A stretch of DNA of 64,000 bases from Acidobacteriota bacterium (lineage in GTDB: Bacteria; Acidobacteriota; Polarisedimenticolia; JACPZX01): assembly GCA_016195325.1 (NCBI GenBank), contig JACPZX010000085.1, positions 1 to 64,000 on the forward strand. Direction: 5' to 3'. The notes under the pieces were generated by a model. It made no database searches and had not been told where the DNA came from. It saw only the letters and a program-made list of their open reading frames with translations. The position numbers were made by a program, and so were the translations under genes. Below, one piece after another: positions 7,733-14,644 of the stretch (its first letter is position 1; each line of letters opens with the position of its first letter).

Positions 7733-9202
7733 ATGCTCGCACCGACCAGAGTCCAGGTGAAACCCGGCCAGCTCTTCATCGGCGGCCGGTACGTCCCCTC
7801 GCACAGCGGAAAGACTTTCGAGACGGTGAACCCCGCGACCGGCTCCGTGCTCACGAAGGTCGCGGAGGCCGACGCGAGCGACGTCGACGCTGCGGTGAAT
7901 GCGGCGAGAGCCGCCTTCGAGACGGGGCCATGGCCCAAGATGTCCGCCGCCGAGCGCGGGAAGATTCTCTGGCGCGCGTCGGAGATCCTCCTGAAACGCC
8001 GCGAGGAAATCGCCGAGCTCGAGACGCTCGACTCGGGAAAGCCGTACACCGACAACCTCAAGATCGACATCCCGATGGCGGCCGACGCCTTCCAGTACTA
8101 CGCCGGATGGGCGACGAAAATTCAGGGGGAGACGATCCCCGTCTCCGGCCCCTTCTTCAACTACACGCTCCGCGAGCCGGTCGGCGTCGTGGGGGCGATC
8201 ATCCCGTGGAACTTCCCGCTCCTGATGGCGGCGTGGAAGCTCGCGCCGGCGCTGTGCGCGGGGAACACCGTCGTGCTGAAGCCCGCGGAGCAGACGCCGA
8301 TGACGGCGCTCCTCCTCGGCGAGATCTTCGCCGAGGCCGGGCTCCCCGAAGGGGTGCTGAACGTCGTCCCGGGGTTCGGCCCCACGGCCGGCGGCGCGAT
8401 CGTCGCGCATCCCGGCGTGGACAAGATCGCCTTCACCGGATCGACCCCCGTCGGCCAGGAGATCCTCAGGGCCTCGGCGGGAAACCTCAAGCGGGTGAGC
8501 CTGGAGCTCGGCGGGAAGTCCCCGAACATCGTCTTCGCCGACGCCGACATGGACGCCGCGGTGCGCGGGGCGACGGGGGGCATCTTCTACAACGGCGGGC
8601 AGTGCTGCACCGCGGGGTCGCGCGTGCTGGTCGAGGAGTCGATCCACGGCGCCTTCATGGAGCGGCTCGTCGAGCGCGCGAAGAAGACGGTCCCCGGCGA
8701 CCCGCTCGATCCGAAGTGCCGCTTCGGCCCGCTCGTCAGCGAGGAGCAGATGAGCAGAAACCTGAGATACATCGGCATCGGCCGCGAGGAGGGGGCGAAG
8801 CTCGTCGCCGGCGGGAGCCGCCCGAAGGTCGGCGACGGGAACGGCTTCTACGTCGAGGCGACGATATTCGACGGCGTCCGGAACGACATGACGATCGCGC
8901 GGGAGGAGATCTTCGGCCCCGTCGTCGCGGTCATCCCGTTCAAGGACCCCGACGAGGCGGTGCGGATAGGCAACGACACGGCGTACGGCCTCGCGGCCGG
9001 CGTCTGGACGAAGGACGTGAAGAAGGCGCACCGCGTCGCGCGGAGCCTTCGCGCCGGCACGGTCTGGATCAACACCTTCGGCCCCCTGGACGTCGCATCC
9101 CCCTTCGGCGGGTACAAGATGTCGGGGTTCGGCCGCGAGCTGGGGGAGGCGGCGCTGGATCTCTACACGCAGGTCAAGAGCGTGTGGGTCGATCTGAGCT
9201 GA
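7733..9202 (+). CDS. NAD(P)+-dependent aldehyde dehydrogenase
   Basis: This is a full-length class 1/2-like ALDH (489 aa) that oxidises an aldehyde to a carboxylic acid. The family signatures are present: WNFPLLMAAWKLAPALCAGN (cofactor domain), FTGSTPVGQ, LELGGKSPN with the general base Glu258, and GGQCCTAGSR with the catalytic Cys292. The C-terminal EEIFGPV and SPFGGYKMSGFGRE motifs are also intact. AAAGGGGAG precedes the ATG. First gene of an operon of CoA-thioester enzymes on the same strand, so the aldehyde is probably a catabolic intermediate; the exact substrate cannot be read from sequence. Confidence 0.95.
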   Translation: MLAPTRVQVKPGQLFIGGRYVPSHSGKTFETVNPATGSVLTKVAEADASDVDAAVNAARAAFETGPWPKMSAAERGKILWRASEILLKRREEIAELETLDSGKPYTDNLKIDIPMAADAFQYYAGWATKIQGETIPVSGPFFNYTLREPVGVVGAIIPWNFPLLMAAWKLAPALCAGNTVVLKPAEQTPMTALLLGEIFAEAGLPEGVLNVVPGFGPTAGGAIVAHPGVDKIAFTGSTPVGQEILRASAGNLKRVSLELGGKSPNIVFADADMDAAVRGATGGIFYNGGQCCTAGSRVLVEESIHGAFMERLVERAKKTVPGDPLDPKCRFGPLVSEEQMSRNLRYIGIGREEGAKLVAGGSRPKVGDGNGFYVEATIFDGVRNDMTIAREEIFGPVVAVIPFKDPDEAVRIGNDTAYGLAAGVWTKDVKKAHRVARSLRAGTVWINTFGPLDVASPFGGYKMSGFGRELGEAALDLYTQVKSVWVDLS

Positions 9203-9270
9203 AGGGCGCGACGACATCATCCATCGTTTCTGAGGACGGCCCGGGAGGCGGCGGGCCGACGGAGAATTCC

Positions 9271-10080
9271 ATGGCAGAGCAGGCGACGGCGACGAAGACC
9301 CTCATCAACTACCGGATCGAGCGGAAGGGGATCGCGATTCTCGAGATGTCCGATCCGCCGGCGAACACCTACACGCACGAGATGATGCGGCAGCTCGACG
9401 AGGCGATCCTGAAGGCGCGCTTCGACGACGCCGTCCACGTGATCGTGCTGCGCGGCGAGGGGGAAAAGTTCTTCTCGGCCGGCGCGAACATCAAGATGCT
9501 CTCCGAGGTCACGCCGAGGTTCAAGTACTTCTTCTGCCTCCACGCGAACGAGACGCTGAACCGGCTGGAGCAGACCCCCAAGCTCGTCATCGCCGCGCTC
9601 AACGGCCACACGGTCGGCGGCGGCCTCGAGATCGCGATGGCGGCCGACATCCGCGTCGCGTGCAAGGACGGCGGAAAAATCGGCCTCCCGGAAGTGACGC
9701 TCGGCGTGCTCCCGGGCACGGGCGGCACGCAGCGACTCGGCCGCGCCGTCGGCAAGTCGAAGGCGATCGAGTTGATGGTGACGGGGCGCACCTTCTCGTT
9801 CGAGGAGGCGGAGGAGCTCGGCCTGGTCAATCAGATCTTCGACAAGCCCACCTTCTGGGCGGACGTCCTCAACTACGCCGAGCAGTTCGTGCCGCCGAAC
9901 AAGGCGTCGAAGGCCGTGGGGCACATCAAGCGGTCGGTGCAGTCGGGGTGCGAGGTTCCCTTCTCGGAGGGGCTCGCGATCGAGCGCGAGCTGCAGCAGC
10001 TCCTCTTCCAGAGCGAGGACGCGAAGGAAGGTCTGGCCGCCTACGTCGGCAAGAGGCAGCCGAAGTTCGCGGGCAAGTAG
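9271..10080 (+). CDS. Enoyl-CoA hydratase/isomerase (crotonase family)
   Basis: This is a 269-residue crotonase-fold protein. The oxyanion-hole region FFSAGANIKML and both hydratase acids are present: GGGLEIAMAADIRVA (Glu120) and PEVTLGVLPGTGGTQRL (Glu141). Having both supports hydration of a 2-enoyl-CoA rather than only isomerisation. ATG 9271 is taken because the conserved N-terminus starts just after it; the frame is open much further upstream only because of the GC-rich background. It sits between the aldehyde dehydrogenase and a second crotonase, four bases before the latter. Confidence 0.92.
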   Translation: MAEQATATKTLINYRIERKGIAILEMSDPPANTYTHEMMRQLDEAILKARFDDAVHVIVLRGEGEKFFSAGANIKMLSEVTPRFKYFFCLHANETLNRLEQTPKLVIAALNGHTVGGGLEIAMAADIRVACKDGGKIGLPEVTLGVLPGTGGTQRLGRAVGKSKAIELMVTGRTFSFEEAEELGLVNQIFDKPTFWADVLNYAEQFVPPNKASKAVGHIKRSVQSGCEVPFSEGLAIERELQQLLFQSEDAKEGLAAYVGKRQPKFAGK

Positions 10081-10084
10081 CGGC

Positions 10085-10876
10085 GTGAGCGGCGCGGGCG
10101 GATCGGCGTCCCCGATTCTCGCCGAGCTCGACGAGGCGACGGGGACCGCCTTTCTCACGATCCACCGCCCGCCCCTGGGCGTCCTGGACATCGACGCCTT
10201 CCTGAGGCTCGGCGACGCGCTCGAGGAGGCGGTCGGCGCGTCGGGCGCATCGATCGTCGTCCTCCGCTCGGCTTCAGAGAAGGCTTTCTGCGCAGGGGCG
10301 GACGTGGTCGACCACACGCCCGAGAAGGTCCGCGAGATGCTCGAGGCCTTCCACAGAGTGGCCCTGTACCTGTCGAGCATGGAGGCGGTCTCGATCGCCG
10401 CGGTGAACGGGGCGGCCCTCGGCGGCGGGTTCGAGCTGGTCCTCTGCTGCGACCTCATCGTCGCGAGCGAACGGGCCGTCTTCGGCCAGCCGGAGATCAA
10501 CGTCGGGTGCTTCCCGCCGATCGCGACGGCGGTGCTCCCGCAGCGCGTCGGCCGGCACCGCGCGGCCGACATCATCCTCACGGGGCGCAGGCTCTCCGCG
10601 TTCGAGGCCCTGGCGATGGGGCTGGTGAGTCGCGTCGTCCCTCCGGAGGAGCTCGAGCCGGCGCTCGCCGCCCTCCTCACGGACCTCCAGGGAAAGAGCC
10701 GCAGCGTCCTGAAGGTGACGGCGCGGGCGCTGCGCCTGTCGATGCCCGGCGACTTCCGATCCGATCTCGCGCGCCTCGAGAGGGTGTATCTTGACGAGCT
10801 CATGAAGCTCGACGACGCGACAGAGGGGGTCCTCGCGTTCATCGAGAGGCGCAAGCCGATCTGGAAGAACCGGTAG
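10085..10876 (+). CDS. Crotonase-family hydratase, cyclohexa-1,5-dienecarbonyl-CoA hydratase-like
   Basis: This 263-residue protein starts at a GTG four bases after the previous stop. The features HRPPLGVLDI, FCAGADVVDHTPEKVREML and GQPEINVGCFPPIATAVLPQRVG resemble cyclohexa-1,5-diene-1-carbonyl-CoA hydratases (Dch/BamR) of anaerobic benzoyl-CoA degradation, where FPP replaces the usual GTGGTQ turn. Both acidic residues (GGGFELV and QPEIN) are kept. The other lower benzoyl-CoA genes (ring hydrolase, benzoyl-CoA reductase) are not in the window, so the true substrate may be another dienoyl- or enoyl-CoA. Confidence 0.85.
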   Translation: MSGAGGSASPILAELDEATGTAFLTIHRPPLGVLDIDAFLRLGDALEEAVGASGASIVVLRSASEKAFCAGADVVDHTPEKVREMLEAFHRVALYLSSMEAVSIAAVNGAALGGGFELVLCCDLIVASERAVFGQPEINVGCFPPIATAVLPQRVGRHRAADIILTGRRLSAFEALAMGLVSRVVPPEELEPALAALLTDLQGKSRSVLKVTARALRLSMPGDFRSDLARLERVYLDELMKLDDATEGVLAFIERRKPIWKNR

Positions 10877-10891
10877 GGGGAGAGAGCGTCC

Positions 10892-11920
10892 ATGAAGGCG
10901 GTCGTCATCCGTGAGCACGGCGGGCCGGAGAAGCTGAAGGTCGAGAAGGTCGAGGATCCCTCCCCCGGCGAGGACGAAGTTCTCATCGAAGTGAAGGCGT
11001 GCGCTCTGAACCATCTCGATCTGTGGGCGCGCCGCGGCATCCCCGGCCAGAAGTTCCCGCTGCCGCTCATCCCCGGGAGCGACATCGCCGGCGTCGTGAA
11101 GAAGGCCGGGATCGCGGTGAAGGGGATCCGCGCGGGCGATCGCGTGGTCGTGCAGCCCGGGCTGTCGTGCGGGCGCTGCGCGCAGTGTCTGGCGGGGACC
11201 GACAATCTGTGCCGTTCCTACGGGATCATCGGCGAGACGCGCAACGGCGGGTGCGCCGATCTGATCACGGTCCCGTCCATCAACGTCATCCCGTTGCGCG
11301 AGGGGCTCTCCTTCGACGAGGCGGCGGCGGTCCCCCTCACCTTCCTGACGGCGTGGCACATGCTCGTCGCGCGCGCGCAGGTCCGCCCCGGCGACGACGT
11401 TCTCGTCCACGCCGCGGGGAGCGGCGTCGGCGTCGCGGCGATCCAGATCGCGAAGCTCCACGGCGCCCGCGTGATCGCCACCGCCGGCTCCGACGCCAAG
11501 CTGAAGCGCGCGAAGGAGATGGGCGCCGACGACGGGATCAACTACAAGAAGTACGATTTCTACGAGGAAGCCCGCAAGATCACCGGGAAGCGCGGCGTCG
11601 ACATCATCATCGACAGCATCGGCGCGGACGTCTGGCACAAGGACCTGAAGCTCCTCAAGCAGGGGGGGCGCGTGGTGACCTGCGGTGTCACGAGCGGGTT
11701 CGAGGTCGCGACCGACATCCGCTACATCTTCTACCGCAACCTCTCCATCCTCGGCTCGACGATGGGGAGCAAGTCGGAGCTGCTCGAGATCATGCGCCTC
11801 GTCGAGAAGAAGGCGCTGAGACCCGTCGTGGACAGCGTGCTTCCGCTGGAGAAGATCGCCGACGCCCACCGCCGGATGGAGGGGCGGAAGCACTTCGGCA
11901 AGATCGTCGTCAAACCCTGA
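10892..11920 (+). CDS. Zinc-type alcohol dehydrogenase / quinone oxidoreductase (MDR superfamily)
   Basis: This is a 342-residue medium-chain dehydrogenase/reductase. The GroES-like domain holds the conserved CALNHLDLWARRG and the four-cysteine structural zinc loop CGRCAQCLAGTDNLC. The Rossmann domain has HAAGSGVGVAAIQIAKLHG, an AxGxGVG-like cofactor loop. GGGGGAGAG precedes the ATG by about six bases. Last enzyme of the catabolic operon; it probably oxidises a hydroxyacyl-CoA or reduces an enoyl-CoA made by the two crotonases. Family is certain, substrate is not. Confidence 0.92.
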   Translation: MKAVVIREHGGPEKLKVEKVEDPSPGEDEVLIEVKACALNHLDLWARRGIPGQKFPLPLIPGSDIAGVVKKAGIAVKGIRAGDRVVVQPGLSCGRCAQCLAGTDNLCRSYGIIGETRNGGCADLITVPSINVIPLREGLSFDEAAAVPLTFLTAWHMLVARAQVRPGDDVLVHAAGSGVGVAAIQIAKLHGARVIATAGSDAKLKRAKEMGADDGINYKKYDFYEEARKITGKRGVDIIIDSIGADVWHKDLKLLKQGGRVVTCGVTSGFEVATDIRYIFYRNLSILGSTMGSKSELLEIMRLVEKKALRPVVDSVLPLEKIADAHRRMEGRKHFGKIVVKP

Positions 11921-11928
11921 GGGACAGC

Positions 11929-12393
11929 GTGGTCGACGCGGGCCCGATCCTCATCCACGATCTCCTCAGCGTCTGTCTCAAGCATCTCGAGCGCCGCCTC
12001 CAGGGACGCGACGTCCGCATCGTCCGCCAGATCGACCGCACGAGCCCGGAAGTCCACGCCGACCGCGAGTGTCTGAGGCACGTGATCGAGACGATCCTCG
12101 CCGAGGCGGCGGCCGTGACGGTCGACGGCGGCCGCATCCGCGTCTGCCTCAAGCACAACCGCGCCGCGGTGATGCTGAGCGTGAAGGACCAGGGCCCGGG
12201 GATGCCGCCGGACGCGCGCGACGTGATTCTCACGGACACGTCGCGTGCGCGGCGCGAGGAGGCCCCCCTCACCCTTCCCGAGTGCCTCGAGACGATTCGC
12301 TCGATGCGCGGGACGCTCTTCGTGAACTCAGCGCCTGGCAAGGGCTCGACGTTCTACGCGACGTTCCCGCCGCCCGCCCCGGGGCTCGACTAG
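11929..12393 (+). CDS. Orphan GHKL (HATPase_c) domain protein
   Basis: Starting at GTG 11929, with GAGGGA overlapping the preceding stop, this gives a 154-residue protein consisting only of a histidine-kinase-like ATPase domain. DQGPGMP (G1 box) and APGKGSTFYATFP (G2 box) are clear. The helix that should carry the N-box reads LRHVIETILAEAAAV, so the Mg-binding Asn of NLLSNA is replaced by Glu. There is no phosphoacceptor His, receiver or membrane segment. It could be an anti-sigma-type kinase or a non-catalytic nucleotide-binding relic. It is the last gene of the operon and shares a CTAG stop overlap with the convergent gene. Confidence 0.8.
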   Translation: MVDAGPILIHDLLSVCLKHLERRLQGRDVRIVRQIDRTSPEVHADRECLRHVIETILAEAAAVTVDGGRIRVCLKHNRAAVMLSVKDQGPGMPPDARDVILTDTSRARREEAPLTLPECLETIRSMRGTLFVNSAPGKGSTFYATFPPPAPGLD

Positions 12394-13217
12394 CCGCCCG
12401 CGGCGCGCTGCACGAAGGATCTCTCCTCGAGCGTCAGCGCCGCGGGGAAAATCTCCTCGCACCCGTTCCTTCCCACGATCGCCGGAAGCGTTCCGAAGAG
12501 AGGCGCCATGCCGAGGGAGCCCTCCGCGAAGACGCCACAGCAGACGACCCGGCGCGTGTCCGTGATCACCGCGCCGGCGAGGAGCGAGGCGGCCCACGCC
12601 CGGCCGGAGAGGGAGGTCGGGGATCTCTCGGGGCCTCGCGATCCGTCACGGGGGGCGCCCACCTCCTCGGTCGCCGGGTCTCCGTCGAGGATTCGGGCGG
12701 GAATCCCGGCGATGGCCGTGTAGCGCTTCAGCTCGACGAGGTCGGGGGCGTCGCCTCCCGCGACGAGGAGCGATACCTGCGCCGCGTCGACGCCGTGCCG
12801 TGCCGCGAGCTCCCCGGCGCGGTGACGGGCCGAGGCCGCGCCGCCGATCGCGAGGACCCGCCGGGAGGAGAGGCGCGAGGACTCGATCACGGCGCGCGCG
12901 CACCGCAAAGAATCCTCCGCCGCGCAGATCACGATGGCTTCGGCGGCGTACCGCGCGAGGCAGGCTCCCGATTCACGAAGGTCCGGTCCCGACGACGCCG
13001 TCGAGCCGAGGACGACGACGTCCGCTCCCGCGATCGCCCCGAGGTCTCTCCCGCCGGCGGCTCCCGGACCGGCCTCGCGCGCGATGGAGTCCCCCTCCCC
13101 CGGGCTCCGTCCTACGAGCGTCGTCCGCGCGAAGCGCCAGGGGGCGAGTGCCCTCGCTATCGCGAGCAACTCGTCGGGACCGCCGACGACGGCGACGCGT
13201 GACGGGCGGGGTGTCAT
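12390..13217 (-). CDS. Degenerate malate/lactate dehydrogenase-family protein
   Basis: This 275-residue protein follows the LDH/MDH layout: N-terminal Rossmann start VAVVGGPDELLAIARAL, GADVVVLGSTASSGPDLRES where MDH has the ADIVVITAG..R..G stretch, and a C-terminal block AVITDTRRVVCCGVFAEGSLGM...LPAIVGRNGCEEIFPAALTLEE matching the MDH end. The catalytic GGHGD motif is replaced by AGGDAPDLVEL, so the proton-relay His is missing, and the usual Arg-rich substrate loop is not recognisable. It is probably a non-catalytic paralogue. Start ATG 13217 lies only about 40 bases from the divergent gene's start. Confidence 0.75.
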   Translation of the reverse strand: MTPRPSRVAVVGGPDELLAIARALAPWRFARTTLVGRSPGEGDSIAREAGPGAAGGRDLGAIAGADVVVLGSTASSGPDLRESGACLARYAAEAIVICAAEDSLRCARAVIESSRLSSRRVLAIGGAASARHRAGELAARHGVDAAQVSLLVAGGDAPDLVELKRYTAIAGIPARILDGDPATEEVGAPRDGSRGPERSPTSLSGRAWAASLLAGAVITDTRRVVCCGVFAEGSLGMAPLFGTLPAIVGRNGCEEIFPAALTLEERSFVQRAAGG

Positions 13218-13228
13218 GGTGGAGGCGG

Positions 13229-13251
13229 ATTCTATCAGGTCCGCGTAGAAT
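13229..13251. promoter_or_regulatory. Divergent -10 pair (inverted TAGAAT), near-leaderless starts
   Basis: ATTCTA (13229-13234) and TAGAAT (13246-13251) form a perfect 6-base inverted repeat with 11 bases between. Read on each strand, each is a good -10 element. The plus-strand box ends 7 bases before ATG 13259 and the minus-strand box ends 11 bases before ATG 13217. No -35 is visible on either side. Transcripts would start at or almost at the ATG on the plus strand and with a very short leader on the minus strand. Confidence 0.5.
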
Positions 13252-14179
13252 GGCCCGCATGACCCGTGCCGAGGCTCCGGCTCTCCGCGTCTTTCTGTGC
13301 GCGGCGCTTGCCGTCATCGCCGCGTGGGCCGGCGCTCCGGCGGAGGCCGACGTCCGGCCCCTCACCCTCTTCCAACGCGTCGGCCGATCCCCATGGGTGT
13401 TCTTCGGCCAGGTCAAGAGCTCGGACAAGCGCTTCGTCTCGGTGAGCGTCGTCGAGGTTCTCAAGGGGTCCTACGCGCAGCCCGGTCTCCGTGTCATCTA
13501 CAAGCTCGAGAACTTTCTCCGCAAGTCGTACGAGGACCGCATCGAGTTCCACGCGGGCGAGCGCGGCGTCTTTTTCCTGAAGCGCTACGAGACCGACCGG
13601 CCGGACGGGAGGCTCGAAGACTGGATGAAGGCGGACGATCTCTTCGCGTCGTCGTTCGGGGCGCAGGGGAGGTTCGTGCTGCCGGAGGAGGGGGGCGGCG
13701 CGTACGTCGAGGCGATTCGCGAGTTCGTCCGCGCCTCGGGCCTCGCCGATCCTCCGGCCGAAGAGGCGGCCATCCTCGGGTTCTTGGATTCCCCGAACCC
13801 GCACATCCAGCAGGCCGGGCTCGAGCAGACGATCGAACGCCGGCTTGCCGGCCCGGCCCAGACGGAGCTTCTCCTGCGTCTCTCCGAGAGCCCGCGGGAG
13901 CCCGTGCGGCTCGACGCGCTTCAAATCCTCGGCCAGGTTGCGGAGGATCTCCGGGCGTCGGGCGGGCGGCTCGAGGATCAGGCCGATATCGTCAACCGGC
14001 TCAAGGCCAAGGTGATCGGCGACGGGGGGGATCTTTTCCGGGCCGAGGCGGTGAAGGTCGTCGCGGCTCTCGGGGGCGCGGACGAGCGGGCTTTCCTCGA
14101 GCGCCTGGCGAAGGACGATGCATCGCAACTCGTGCGCTACGAGGCCGGCCGTGCGCTCTCGGCGATGGGATCGCGCTGA
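13250..14179 (+). CDS. Secreted HEAT-like repeat protein
   Basis: The N-terminus is a signal peptide (ALRVFLCAALAVIAAWAGAPAEA). Residues ~40-165 form a beta-rich domain (WVFFGQVKSSDKRFVSVSVVEVLKG...GERGVFFLKRYE) and residues ~170-305 are alpha-helical repeats like HEAT units (PHIQQAGLEQTIERRL; PVRLDALQILGQVAEDL; DLFRAEAVKVVAALGG; QLVRYEAGRALSAMG). The ATG at 13259 (MTRAEAP) is the likelier start, being 7 bases after a TAGAAT box with no ribosome site; 13250 is the first ATG. Probably a periplasmic scaffold; no enzymatic motif seen. Confidence 0.8.
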   Translation: MARMTRAEAPALRVFLCAALAVIAAWAGAPAEADVRPLTLFQRVGRSPWVFFGQVKSSDKRFVSVSVVEVLKGSYAQPGLRVIYKLENFLRKSYEDRIEFHAGERGVFFLKRYETDRPDGRLEDWMKADDLFASSFGAQGRFVLPEEGGGAYVEAIREFVRASGLADPPAEEAAILGFLDSPNPHIQQAGLEQTIERRLAGPAQTELLLRLSESPREPVRLDALQILGQVAEDLRASGGRLEDQADIVNRLKAKVIGDGGDLFRAEAVKVVAALGGADERAFLERLAKDDASQLVRYEAGRALSAMGSR

Positions 14180-14189
14180 CGGTCTGGCG

Positions 14190-14642
14190 TCAGTTGTTGG
14201 AGATCGCTCGCACGTCGACGGAGTTGGATCGGATCTTTTCGCCGTTGTTGAGGTGAAGGATCAACTGGTACCGGTAGATCCCCTCGTTCGAAAGCTGAAT
14301 CGTCTTCTGGTAGGCGTGCTCGATCACCGTATCCGTCGGCGCGTGGAGACACTTCGTGTCTTCCGTGGAGCGCATCACCTGGCCGGCCCCGGTCTCGCCG
14401 GTCCATTCCACTCCGGCGTGGCAGAACCGCGTGTCCGCCTTCTCGACCCCCTCGAGCCGGCCGTAGAGCGTCACCGTCAGCGGCAGGAAACCATTCCGCG
14501 GGTTCACCTGAAGTGTCAACGTGGGCCTGTCCGTCGGATGAGGAGGGGGCGCCGCTTTCTTCGAAGAAGCGGCGCCCCCGGCGAGGGGCTGCGTGAGCAG
14601 CGCGAGGGCGAGGAGTGTCGCGGCCGTCGCGTGGGGCTTCAG
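14190..14642 (-). CDS. Small secreted beta protein with apparent CTG start
   Basis: This 150-residue frame has no ATG, GTG or TTG until well inside the folded part (TTG at 14519). Read from CTG 14642 it gives a convincing signal peptide (ATAATLLALALLTQPLAGG), then a Pro-rich linker and an Ig/PKD-like beta domain (NPRNGFLPLTVTLYGRL ... GIYRYQLILHLNNGEKIRSNSVDVRAI). AGGAAG (14648-14653) sits five bases before the CTG, across the stop of the upstream gene, which fits translational coupling. The domain resembles the protein at 25681. The CTG start is inference; a sequence error in the first codon would also explain it. Confidence 0.6.
   Translation of the reverse strand: MKPHATAATLLALALLTQPLAGGAASSKKAAPPPHPTDRPTLTLQVNPRNGFLPLTVTLYGRLEGVEKADTRFCHAGVEWTGETGAGQVMRSTEDTKCLHAPTDTVIEHAYQKTIQLSNEGIYRYQLILHLNNGEKIRSNSVDVRAISNN
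14545..14579. repeat. 17-bp near-perfect inverted repeat inside coding sequence
   Basis: The left arm (14545-14562) and right arm (14563-14579) pair with a single bulged T and almost no loop; arms begin GGGGGCGCCGC and end GCGGCGCCCCC. It lies in the frame of the small secreted protein, at its signal-peptide/linker boundary, 65 bases after the stop of the FecR gene on the minus strand. There is no T-tract on either side, so it is not a classical terminator. It may act as an attenuating or stabilising hairpin between the two genes. Confidence 0.6.
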
Positions 14643-14644
14643 GG

